A stretch of 10,409 bases of DNA from Bacillota bacterium (GCA_023458915.1 JAEWWM010000042.1:1-10409), one strand, 5' to 3'. Shown: positions 1 to 7,043, counted from the stretch's first letter. Notes: generated by a model from the sequence alone, not told the origin. Program-made: numbers and translations.

Positions 1-32
1 TTTTTTATCTGCCCGCGCTTCTTTAAACTTCT

Positions 33-1805
33 ATGAATGAGAAAAATAAAAATATTATATATGGAATAAATGGACCTGTTGTGACCGTAAAAGGTACAAA
101 ATCATTCTCAATGATGGAAATGGTTTATGTAGGTTCAAAACGACTTATAGGCGAAGTAATTAGGGTTACGGATGAATTCACAACTATTCAGGTTTACGAA
201 GAAACAACTGGCGTTCGGCCAGGTGAAGAAGTTGTGGGTACTGGCGGCCAAATGAAAGCGTGCCTCGGGCCCGGAATTCTAAATAACATATTCGATGGAA
301 TAGAGCGTCCGCTGAAATCTATTGAAGAAAAAAGCGGGACTTTTATTGAAAGAGGTTGCAATGTCTCGCCGCTTGACGAAGATAAACTTTGGGAAGTTGA
401 GATATGCGTTAAAAAAGGCAATTTTTTAAGTTCTGGGATGGTTTATGCGCTTTGCCCTGAAACTTCCGTAATAACGCATAAGTTCATGGTGCCACCTTAT
501 GCTAGCGGTGAAGTTATCGAAGCCAAAATAAGCGGTAACTATAAAGTTAGCGATGTTATTGTAAAGCTCAAAAATAATAATGGTGATATTTATGAACTTT
601 CACTTTGCCAGTATTGGCCAATTCGTGTACCGCGTCCTGTGAATAATAGGCTTCCTTCAAATATTCCGCTTATAACCGGCCAAAGAGTAATCGACACTCT
701 TTTCCCCGTTGCAAAAGGCGGTGCTGCAGCCATTCCAGGGGGATTTGGAACAGGCAAAACTATGACTCAGCACCAACTCGCAAAGTGGTGCGATGCTGAT
801 ATTATCGTTTATGTTGGCTGCGGTGAGCGCGGCAATGAAATGTGCCAGGTGGTTGATGAATTTTCAAAGCTCATTGACCCAAAATCAAATAAACCCATGA
901 CTGAAAGAACAATTATGATAGCAAATACCTCAAATATGCCCGTTGCAGCGCGCGAAGCTTCGATTTATACAGGTATTACATTAGCAGAGTATTACCGCGA
1001 TATGGGTTATGATGTCGCAATTATGGCGGATTCAACCTCAAGATGGGCGGAAGCGCTGCGCGAAATTTCCGGAAGGCTTGAAGAAATGCCCGCCGAGGAA
1101 GGTTTTCCGCCGTATTTACCGTCAAGACTTTCAGAATTTTATGAAAGAGCCGGCAGAGTTGAAACCTTGGGAGATTTCAAAGGTTCAGTAACTATTATAG
1201 GTGCAGTTTCGCCGCAAGGTTCGGATTTCTCTGAGCCCGTAACTCAAAACACAAAACGTTTTGTTAGATGTTTTTGGGCGCTCGACAAAACTCTTGCATA
1301 CGCGAGGCACTACCCTGCAATCAATTGGATAAACAGTTACAGCGAATATTTTGCCGATCTCGACCCATGGTATGCCAAAAATGTAGGTGACTCATTCATA
1401 AGATACCGCAAAAAAATGGCATCAATACTGAGTGAAGAAGATAAGCTAATGGAGATTGTAAAGCTTGTTGGCGCGGATGTTCTTCCTGACGATCAAAAAT
1501 TAATTATAGAAATTGCAAAAGTTATAAGAGTTGGATTTTTGCAGCAAAATGCATATCACAAAGATGATACTTTCGTTCCGCTCGCAAAGCAAAAAAAGAT
1601 GATGAAAGTCATACTTTATTTAAACAGTAAAGTGCGCCAATTGATTTCGGCGTCAATACCGATTTCTAAGATTATTGAAACGGGAATTTTCGAAAAGCTA
1701 ACGCGTATAAAATACGATGTTCCAAATGATAAACTCGAAATGCTCGATGATTATAAACGCCAAATTGACGAAACACTTGATAAAATCATTCAAGACAAAG
1801 TTTAG
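33..1805 (+). CDS. ntpA: V-type ATPase catalytic subunit A
   Basis: This is the ATP-hydrolysing A subunit of the V1 head of a bacterial V-type (A/V) ATPase, which couples ATP turnover to H+ or Na+ movement across the membrane. The 590-residue length is normal for the family. Visible in order: an N-terminal beta-barrel (about 1-75), the bulge domain typical of A subunits (about 110-200), a Walker A loop GGFGTGKT at 236-243 with K242, the catalytic-glutamate motif GERGNE at 264-269 (E265), and the Walker B region IMADSTSRWAEALRE. The ATG has no visible Shine-Dalgarno sequence, but it overlaps a possible upstream stop as ATGA (33-36), so translation is probably coupled to an upstream subunit gene (F in many operons) that lies outside the window. 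ntpB follows after 17 bp. Ion specificity cannot be read from this subunit. Identity is near certain. Confidence 0.97.
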   Translation: MNEKNKNIIYGINGPVVTVKGTKSFSMMEMVYVGSKRLIGEVIRVTDEFTTIQVYEETTGVRPGEEVVGTGGQMKACLGPGILNNIFDGIERPLKSIEEKSGTFIERGCNVSPLDEDKLWEVEICVKKGNFLSSGMVYALCPETSVITHKFMVPPYASGEVIEAKISGNYKVSDVIVKLKNNNGDIYELSLCQYWPIRVPRPVNNRLPSNIPLITGQRVIDTLFPVAKGGAAAIPGGFGTGKTMTQHQLAKWCDADIIVYVGCGERGNEMCQVVDEFSKLIDPKSNKPMTERTIMIANTSNMPVAAREASIYTGITLAEYYRDMGYDVAIMADSTSRWAEALREISGRLEEMPAEEGFPPYLPSRLSEFYERAGRVETLGDFKGSVTIIGAVSPQGSDFSEPVTQNTKRFVRCFWALDKTLAYARHYPAINWINSYSEYFADLDPWYAKNVGDSFIRYRKKMASILSEEDKLMEIVKLVGADVLPDDQKLIIEIAKVIRVGFLQQNAYHKDDTFVPLAKQKKMMKVILYLNSKVRQLISASIPISKIIETGIFEKLTRIKYDVPNDKLEMLDDYKRQIDETLDKIIQDKV

Positions 1806-1822
1806 AAAGCGAGGTGAGGTAA

Positions 1823-3298
1823 ATGGTATTAAATTATGTAGGACTCAAAGAGATAAGCGGTTCGCTGATAGCTCTTGAAGGAGTAGATAATGCTTCTTTT
1901 GAAGAGGTTGTTGATATAAAGTTAGGTGACGGTAACTATCGGAAGGGCAGAATTGTTCAAATAGACGGCGATAAAGTAGTTGTTCAGGTTTTTGAAGGCA
2001 CACAGTCGATTTCGCTTTCAAATACTAAAGTGAAGCTTAAAGGCCGACCGATGGAAATTTCGCTTTCGCCCGAAATTTTAGGTCGTGTGTTTAACGGTTC
2101 AGGTGAACCTCTTGACAATCTCGGCAAGATTTTTCCGCATAAAAAAATGAACATAAATGGTACACCTATTAACCCTATTTCAAGAATATACCCGAGAAAT
2201 TATATAAATACAGGCGTTTCGTCAATTGATACTCTTTCAACTTTGATAAGAGGGCAAAAGCTTCCAATTTTTTCAAGTTCAGGGATGAAGCATAATGAGC
2301 TTGCGGTTCAAATTGCGAGGCAGGCTAAACTTTCTGAGGGCGAAAACAGTAACCTTGCAATAGTTTTTGCGGCAATGGGAGTAAAAAATGACGTTGCAGA
2401 CTATTTTAAACGCAATTTCGATGAATCGGGTGTAATCGAAAGAGTTGTAATGTATCTGAATCTTTCGAATGACCCTGTTATTGAAAGAATTTTAACGCCC
2501 AGATGCGCTCTTACTACTGCTGAATATTTGGCGTTTGAGCTTAATATGCACGTTTTAGTTATTATGACGGATATGACTTCTTACGCCGAAGCGCTCCGCG
2601 AGTTTAGTTCGTCGAAAGGTGAAATTCCGGGAAGAAAAGGCTATCCGGGATATTTGTATTCGGATCTTGCCTCTCTTTATGAACGTGCGGGAATGGTTAA
2701 AGGTAAAAGCGGTTCGGTAACTCAGATTCCTATTTTAACAATGCCAAACGACGATATTACTCACCCTGTTCCTGATCTAACAGGCTATATTACTGAAGGG
2801 CAGATAGTTCTTGACAGAGCGATTGACCGCAAGGGATATTACCCGCCTGTTTCAGTGCTTCCTTCGCTTTCGCGTCTTATGAAGGATGGTATTGGTAAGG
2901 GCTACACACGCGAAGACCATCCCGAGCTCGCCAATCAGCTTTTTGCATCTTACGCCAAAGTGCAGGATGCAAGGGCACTTGCTTCCGTTATCGGTGAAGA
3001 TGATCTTTCACCAACGGATAAACTTTACATGAATTTTGGCAGCGCTTTTGAAAGGCATTTTATTAATCAAGGATTTAATGAAAATCGCCCGATTGACCGC
3101 AGTTTAGAACTTGGTTGGCGGCTTATCTCGTCTCTTCCAAGACAAGAGCTTGATAGAATTAGTGATGAAACCCTTGATAAATATTATATTGAAGATAAAG
3201 AACTTTTGGAGCACAAAAATAAACTTGATTTGCTAGAAAATGAAGAACAAGAAGATAGCGATGATGATGTTTACGAAAGTAACAGTGACGAAAATTAA
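1823..3298 (+). CDS. ntpB: V-type ATPase regulatory subunit B
   Basis: This is the non-catalytic B subunit, which alternates with A in the V1 hexamer. The P-loop position is degenerate, SSSGMKHNEL at 151-160, lacking the GKT of catalytic subunits, as expected for B. The motif LPSLSRLM carries R351, which corresponds to the arginine finger (Arg350 in Enterococcus hirae NtpB) that reaches into the A-subunit active site. A good ribosome binding site, GAGGTGAG at 1811-1818, sits just before the ATG. At 491 residues it is about 20-30 longer than usual. The extra length is a C-terminal tail in which 11 of the last 20 residues (472-491) are Asp or Glu. ntpD follows after 18 bp in the same operon. 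Confidence 0.97.
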   Translation: MVLNYVGLKEISGSLIALEGVDNASFEEVVDIKLGDGNYRKGRIVQIDGDKVVVQVFEGTQSISLSNTKVKLKGRPMEISLSPEILGRVFNGSGEPLDNLGKIFPHKKMNINGTPINPISRIYPRNYINTGVSSIDTLSTLIRGQKLPIFSSSGMKHNELAVQIARQAKLSEGENSNLAIVFAAMGVKNDVADYFKRNFDESGVIERVVMYLNLSNDPVIERILTPRCALTTAEYLAFELNMHVLVIMTDMTSYAEALREFSSSKGEIPGRKGYPGYLYSDLASLYERAGMVKGKSGSVTQIPILTMPNDDITHPVPDLTGYITEGQIVLDRAIDRKGYYPPVSVLPSLSRLMKDGIGKGYTREDHPELANQLFASYAKVQDARALASVIGEDDLSPTDKLYMNFGSAFERHFINQGFNENRPIDRSLELGWRLISSLPRQELDRISDETLDKYYIEDKELLEHKNKLDLLENEEQEDSDDDVYESNSDEN

Positions 3299-3316
3299 GG
3301 AGAGGGGGGTAAAGTT

Positions 3317-3937
3317 TTGGATCAAATTGCTCCCACAAAAGGAAATCTTATAGCAACAAAAAAATCCTTTGACCTTTCGAAGCTCGGATTTGAATTACTC
3401 GATAGGAAAAGGAATATATTGGTGCGCGAACTTATGGCTCTTATTGAAAGAGCCGAAGAAATACAAAACGAAATCGATGCAACTTACTCTAAAGCGTTTA
3501 TGACTCTACAAAAAGCTAATATTGCGCTTGGCATATGCGATGAACTTTCGCAAGCTGTGCCTGTGGAGGAGGGTATAAATTTATCTTTCAGAAGCGTAAT
3601 GGGTGTTGAAATTCCGATAGTTCAGTTTCAGGAGCATGAGAGTGCAGATATTCCATTCGGCCTTTACGATTCAAATTCAGACTTAGATAAAGCTTATTCC
3701 TGTTTTAGAGAAGTTAGGCGCTTGACAGCTAACCTTGCCGAAGTTGAAACGAGTGTGTATCTTCTCGCCGCTGCCATTAAAAAAACTCAAAAAAGAGCTA
3801 ACGCTCTTAAAAATATAATGATCCCCAGATTTGAAAGTACAATAAAATTTATATCAGATGCACTGGAAGAAAAAGAAAGAGAAGAATTTTCAAGGCTTAA
3901 AGTCATAAAGAAAAACAAAAAAGATGCACATCGGTAA
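3317..3937 (+). CDS. ntpD: V-type ATPase subunit D (central stalk)
   Basis: Subunit D forms the long coiled-coil shaft that turns inside the A3B3 head and connects to the membrane ring. The N-terminus APTKGNLIATKKSFDLSK followed by LLDRKRNILVRELM is the family signature, and both ends are helical and charged, as expected for the antiparallel coiled coil; the 206-residue length is typical. The start is TTG at 3317: it lies a few bases after the purine-rich run AGGAGAGGGGGG (3298-3309), and starting at the next in-frame ATG would remove the conserved N-terminus. It is the last gene of the ATPase operon here. In many operons D also comes after A and B. Confidence 0.95.
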   Translation: MDQIAPTKGNLIATKKSFDLSKLGFELLDRKRNILVRELMALIERAEEIQNEIDATYSKAFMTLQKANIALGICDELSQAVPVEEGINLSFRSVMGVEIPIVQFQEHESADIPFGLYDSNSDLDKAYSCFREVRRLTANLAEVETSVYLLAAAIKKTQKRANALKNIMIPRFESTIKFISDALEEKEREEFSRLKVIKKNKKDAHR

Positions 3938-4044
3938 TGTTTGCCAAATTCAGAAAGAATTTTATGCTTATATTTCGGTATTGTTAAAATATATAGTTCT
4001 TAATATCGGAGCAAAAAGACATAGTTTCTTTAAATTTAAATTTT

Positions 4045-4086
4045 CCCCTGTAAGTAAAACTTTTTATTTACAGTAGGGATTTTATA
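4045..4086 (+). terminator. Possible weak terminator after the ATPase operon
   Basis: A hairpin with 11-bp arms and a 4-nt loop spans 4048-4073 (CTGTAAGTAAA against TTTATTTACAG, one G-T pair). A CCC/GGG pairing at its base (4045-4047 with 4076-4078, two-base bulge) is followed by ATTTTAT. The stem is AT-rich and the T tract is interrupted, so this is a candidate only. It lies about 110 bp after the ntpD stop. Confidence 0.4.
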
Positions 4087-4088
4087 TG

Positions 4089-4153
4089 GGTTTTGCCTGT
4101 AATTTTGTATATTGCGTACATTTCATTCCAATTGACAAGGCAAAACCGTTTTT
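4089..4153 (+). repeat. 10-bp perfect inverted repeat ending in a T run
   Basis: GGTTTTGCCT (4089-4098) and its exact complement AGGCAAAACC (4138-4147) are separated by 39 bases and followed by GTTTTT. This could be a long-loop intrinsic terminator insulating the downstream tRNA promoter, or a binding site. The spacing makes either reading uncertain. The rest of the 283-bp non-coding stretch 3938-4220 holds the hairpin just upstream and the tRNA promoter; I see no gene in it. Confidence 0.45.
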
Positions 4154-4164
4154 GGGGCCAGTCG

Positions 4165-4193
4165 TTGACACTCTAAAGTCTGTATGATAAAAT
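4165..4193 (+). promoter_or_regulatory. Sigma-A-type promoter for tRNA-Leu
   Basis: A consensus -35 box TTGACA (4165-4170) and a -10 box TAAAAT (4188-4193) are separated by exactly 17 bases. Transcription would start near 4200, about 20 bases before the mature tRNA 5' end, which fits a stable-RNA promoter. With no clear terminator after the tRNA, it may also serve the kinase-like gene. Confidence 0.75.
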
Positions 4194-4220
4194 TTTATAA
4201 GTGTGAATTTTAGCTAATAA

Positions 4221-4305
4221 GCGGTCATGCTGGAATCGGCAGACAGGCATGTTTGAGGGGCATGTGTCGCAAGACGTGTGGGTTCAAGTCCCACTGACCG
4301 CACCA
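4221..4305 (+). tRNA. tRNA-Leu, anticodon GAG
   Basis: The cloverleaf folds completely by eye. The acceptor arm GCGGTCA (4221-4227) pairs with TGACCGC (4295-4301). The D stem is CTG/CAG. The anticodon stem CATGT/GCATG (4248-4252, 4260-4264) closes the loop TTGAGGG, with anticodon GAG at 4255-4257, reading CTC and CTT leucine codons. A long variable arm (TGTC GCAA GACG region, about 4265-4277) marks a class II tRNA. The T arm is GTGGG/CCCAC with loop TTCAAGT. Discriminator A4302, which fits Leu, is followed by an encoded CCA (4303-4305). Confidence 0.96.
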
Positions 4306-4348
4306 CAAATTAAAAGTAAAGTCGAATTTTGTGAAAAAGAGAGAATTT

Positions 4349-5515
4349 ATGAAAAAATTTAAGTTTTTGCTGATTAGTTTTTTGTTTTGCTTTTCTATGT
4401 TTTTTTCAAATGTTTCTGCACGGGATTATAATTTGGATGAGAGTGTAATAACGGTGCAGTGCGAAGAAAAAGTGGAGTCGTTTTTAGATGCCGTTTGCGC
4501 GGACATTGAGGAAAGATGCGGCGAAAAATTCACTCCTGTATACCCGAATGTTGCCAATACTGGAAAAAGCCGTGTCTATAAATTAGAAGGGCAAAAATAT
4601 AGCCTATGCTTTAAATTATTTATTAATGAGCACTTTGTTTTAAGAGGGAATGGAGAAAATTATAAAAAAGAGCATGAATTTTATTATAAAATTGCCGGTG
4701 AAAAATTTTCGCCAAACTTTTTAAAGCATATTACAAATTCAAAAGTACCAAATTTAAATTTTCCGGTTATTGCGTACAGGTCAAATGATTTTTTTGGCAA
4801 TATATCAAAATTTAATAATTTGTGTACATTTAAAAATATTTTTGAAAACAAATTTAAATTAAAAGAAAGCAAAGCAGCTTCTTTGATTTATGACATTTTA
4901 AATTGTTTAAGTTATTTACACGAAAAAGGCTACGTACATAATGATTTTTTGCCTGAGGGAAATGCTATGCTTCATAATGAAGATGGAAATGTAACCTGTT
5001 TTATTATTGATGCAGGTAATATAACAAGTGTTTCTCCAGGATTGAAAGTTTTTCATTATGAGGCAGGATATTATGATCCTGAAATTGTTGGGGGAAATCG
5101 AGATTTTGATGGGAAAGCTGAAGTTTTTTCTGTTGGGGTTGTGCTTTGGCAACTTCTATACGGTGATTGTCCGTTCGCGGGTTATAACTTTTTTGCCAAA
5201 CATTACTCGAAGTTACTTCGTTTCAAAGATGAAAATAAAGGCCAGGATAGGGTCACTCAAAATTATTTGATATATAAAATGTTTAAGGCTATGCACAGAT
5301 ATACAAAAGCCATTAAAACTTTACCTGAACATTTAGAAAAAATGAAAAGCGATACGAATTTATACAAAAATTGCCGTGACTTACTTTATAAACTTTTAAA
5401 CCCAGATAAAAATGAAAGAATCTCGGCGAAAGAAGCATTAAATCATCCTTTTTTTGAAAATAAAGAACAGTTAATCTATAAAGATATTGAAAGCTTGATT
5501 GGCAACTCGGTTTGA
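4349..5515 (+). CDS. Exported eukaryotic-like protein kinase-fold protein
   Basis: Residue numbers are from the ATG at 4349 (388 aa). A Sec signal peptide covers 1-24 (two Lys, a Phe/Leu-rich core, cleavage after VSA). A kinase fold follows: a weak Gly loop (GKSRVYK, about 72-78), a likely ATP-binding Lys in CFKLF (K89), helix-C Glu E108 or E110, catalytic loop HND at 197-199 with N205, DAG at 221-223 in place of DFG, DPE at 243-245 in place of APE, EVFSVGVVLW (E258 where Asp is usual), and a classic last subdomain LLNPDKNERIS with R357 and NHPFF. Met-1 is preferred over the in-frame GTG at 4331 because only it has a purine-rich stretch upstream, though both give a signal peptide. The catalytic loop has one extra residue and lacks the usual Lys, so it may be a divergent active kinase or a pseudokinase. 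Its target is unknown. The gene is visibly more AT-rich than the ATPase genes and follows tRNA-Leu without an apparent promoter of its own. Confidence 0.85.
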   Translation: MKKFKFLLISFLFCFSMFFSNVSARDYNLDESVITVQCEEKVESFLDAVCADIEERCGEKFTPVYPNVANTGKSRVYKLEGQKYSLCFKLFINEHFVLRGNGENYKKEHEFYYKIAGEKFSPNFLKHITNSKVPNLNFPVIAYRSNDFFGNISKFNNLCTFKNIFENKFKLKESKAASLIYDILNCLSYLHEKGYVHNDFLPEGNAMLHNEDGNVTCFIIDAGNITSVSPGLKVFHYEAGYYDPEIVGGNRDFDGKAEVFSVGVVLWQLLYGDCPFAGYNFFAKHYSKLLRFKDENKGQDRVTQNYLIYKMFKAMHRYTKAIKTLPEHLEKMKSDTNLYKNCRDLLYKLLNPDKNERISAKEALNHPFFENKEQLIYKDIESLIGNSV

Positions 5516-5539
5516 CAGATTATTTTATTCTGGGATAAT
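5512..5539 (+). promoter_or_regulatory. Predicted promoter of the mtaB-trxA-trxB unit
   Basis: TTGACA (5512-5517), overlapping the kinase gene's TGA stop, is followed after 16 bases by GATAAT (5534-5539), preceded by TG (5531-5532) as in an extended -10 promoter. Transcription would start near 5546, leaving a leader of about 190 nt before mtaB. Confidence 0.65.
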
Positions 5540-5582
5540 AATTGTATAGAAAATTAAGTTTGTTAATATTTTTGGTTTTATC

Positions 5583-5625
5583 AAAACGTCCGTTTTATCA
5601 TATCTATTTCAGTTCCATGAACTGA
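5583..5625. repeat. Two short palindromes in the mtaB leader
   Basis: AAAACG-TC-CGTTTT (5583-5596) and TCAGTTC-CAT-GAACTGA (5609-5625) are perfect inverted repeats. ACGTCCG occurs in both neighbourhoods (5586-5592, 5625-5631), and GTTTTATCA is directly repeated 17 bp apart (5575-5583, 5592-5600). They may be repressor sites downstream of the promoter or RNA hairpins in the leader. Confidence 0.5.
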
Positions 5626-5660
5626 CGTCCGACCAATATGTGCATAGACAAATTTTTATT

Positions 5661-5685
5661 TCTCCTTCGCTGCTGGCGGAGGAGA
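5661..5685 (+). promoter_or_regulatory. Stable leader hairpin before mtaB
   Basis: TCTCCTTCGC pairs with GCGGAGGAGA over 10 bp (one G-T pair) around a 5-base loop TGCTG. No T run follows directly, so it is not a simple terminator. Its 3' arm contains GGAGGAG, an anti-Shine-Dalgarno match, masked in the stem. The mtaB ribosome binding site (AGGAG, 5722-5726) lies 37 bases further on. Confidence 0.5.
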
Positions 5686-5732
5686 ATATATTTACTAAAG
5701 GATTGTTTTTTTATTTCGAATAGGAGAATTGC

Positions 5733-7043
5733 ATGAATTTTTATATTGTAACTTTTGGGTGTAAAGTCAACCAGTGTGAATCGGGGGACATCCACGCCGC
5801 TATGCTAAGCTCTGGCTTTGGATTTTGTGATAATATGCAAGATTCTGACATAGTCATAATAAATTCCTGCACTGTGACTCACGAGAGTGACCGCAAGCTT
5901 CGGCAAATGATAAATAAAATTAAAAAATTCAACATAAACTCCATTTTGGTACTGACCGGATGTATGCCTCAGGCTGCTCCCGAAGCTGCAAAAAAACTTA
6001 AAAATATCAACATTATTATTGGTAATACCAATAAAGCACTCATTCCGGAATCCATAAATAGTTATTTGAAAAATAATAATAAAATATTTGATGTTAAACC
6101 AATTAAAAACATAAAAAAATTTGAGATAAGCGAGGTTTGTCGAACTCCACACAGATCACGTGCGTTTTTAAAAATCGAAGATGGCTGCAACAGGTTTTGC
6201 AGTTACTGTATTATTCCGTATGCCAGAGGAGAGGTGCGTTCTAAGCCGCTTGAAAATATTAAAAAAGACGCCGAGAGACTTTCTCAAAGCGGCTACAAAG
6301 AAATAGTTTTGGTTGGAATAAATCTTTCTTTTTATGGTAAGGATTTAGGGTGCAATCTTTATGATGCAGTACATACAGTTTGCGAAATTAAAGGAATTGA
6401 AAGGGTTCGACTCGGATCTTTAGAGCCTGATTTAATGAATGATGATTTGATAAATAAGCTGTCTATGGAAAGCAAACTTTGCCCGCATTTTCATCTTTCA
6501 CTACAAAGCGGTTCTGATGAAATTTTGAAAAAAATGAGAAGGCATTATAACCGCACGGAATATTTAAGTGTTGTGGAAAAATTAAGATTAAAATTTAAAA
6601 GCGCGACCTTCACAACAGACGTAATGGTTGGATTCCCCGGCGAAACTGAGGAAAATTTTGCAGAAACGCTTGATATAATTAAAAAAGCACGGTTTTTAAA
6701 AGTCCATGTGTTCCCATACTCTATTCGCCCGGGTACGCTTGCTGCAGAAATGCCAAACCAGTTAAGCCGACACGTTAAATCCGAGAGAGTTAAAAAAGCC
6801 ATTGAAATTTCAAAGAAAGTTAGTAAAATTGTTTTAAATGATTTCGCGGGCACAAAAATGGGCGTTCTTTATGAAACTTTTGGTAAAGGCGACTTTTATG
6901 AAGGTTATACGGCGAATTACATACATATTAAAAGTAAAAGTGAAAAAGATATTCGTGGCAAGATTGTTGATACTGTGCTTGAAAAATCAGATGAAATTTT
7001 TGTAAACGGTTATTTATCTGGCGAGATAAGTAATAATATTTAA
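5733..7043 (+). CDS. mtaB: tRNA t6A37 methylthiotransferase MtaB (YqeV type)
   Basis: MtaB is a radical-SAM enzyme that adds a methylthio group to t6A at position 37 of tRNAs reading ANN codons, giving ms2t6A, in the cytoplasm. The 436-residue protein has the full architecture: an N-terminal MTTase domain with cluster ligands C10 (FGCKVNQ), C46 (NSCTVTH) and C77 (TGCMPQ); a radical-SAM core with CNRFCSYC (C152, C156, C159) and the SLQSGSDEILKKMRR segment; and a C-terminal TRAM RNA-binding region from about 375. GCKVNQ and the overall layout favour MtaB over MiaB or RimO. The usual Tyr after NQ is Cys (C15). The ATG has an AGGAG site (5722-5726) six bases upstream. trxA follows after 55 bp with no GC-rich terminator between, so cotranscription is likely. 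Confidence 0.93.
   Translation: MNFYIVTFGCKVNQCESGDIHAAMLSSGFGFCDNMQDSDIVIINSCTVTHESDRKLRQMINKIKKFNINSILVLTGCMPQAAPEAAKKLKNINIIIGNTNKALIPESINSYLKNNNKIFDVKPIKNIKKFEISEVCRTPHRSRAFLKIEDGCNRFCSYCIIPYARGEVRSKPLENIKKDAERLSQSGYKEIVLVGINLSFYGKDLGCNLYDAVHTVCEIKGIERVRLGSLEPDLMNDDLINKLSMESKLCPHFHLSLQSGSDEILKKMRRHYNRTEYLSVVEKLRLKFKSATFTTDVMVGFPGETEENFAETLDIIKKARFLKVHVFPYSIRPGTLAAEMPNQLSRHVKSERVKKAIEISKKVSKIVLNDFAGTKMGVLYETFGKGDFYEGYTANYIHIKSKSEKDIRGKIVDTVLEKSDEIFVNGYLSGEISNNI

Noticed and set aside
194..421. Antisense frames inside ntpA and, similarly, inside the other genes (for example 5805-6152, 8220-8432, 9634-9855 on the minus strand)
   Set aside because: They lie opposite clearly conserved coding sequence, lack ribosome binding sites, and their products resemble no protein; shadows of the real genes.
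3937..3987. A 16-codon frame starting at ATG 3937, overlapping the ntpD stop as TAATG
   Set aside because: It is very short, has no ribosome binding site or recognisable content, and ends before any structure; probably chance.
4132..4160. A second TTGACA (4132-4137) upstream of the tRNA
   Set aside because: No -10-like box lies about 17 bases downstream (the sequence there is GC-rich); the pair at 4165-4193 is far better.
4305..5515. tRNA-Leu as an attachment site of an integrated element carrying the kinase gene
   Set aside because: No integrase and no repeated copy of the tRNA 3' end occur in the window; left only as a weak possibility.
5661..5685. T-box or intrinsic terminator in the mtaB leader
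   Set aside because: There is no T-box consensus that I can see and no T run directly after the hairpin, so it is kept only as a leader hairpin.
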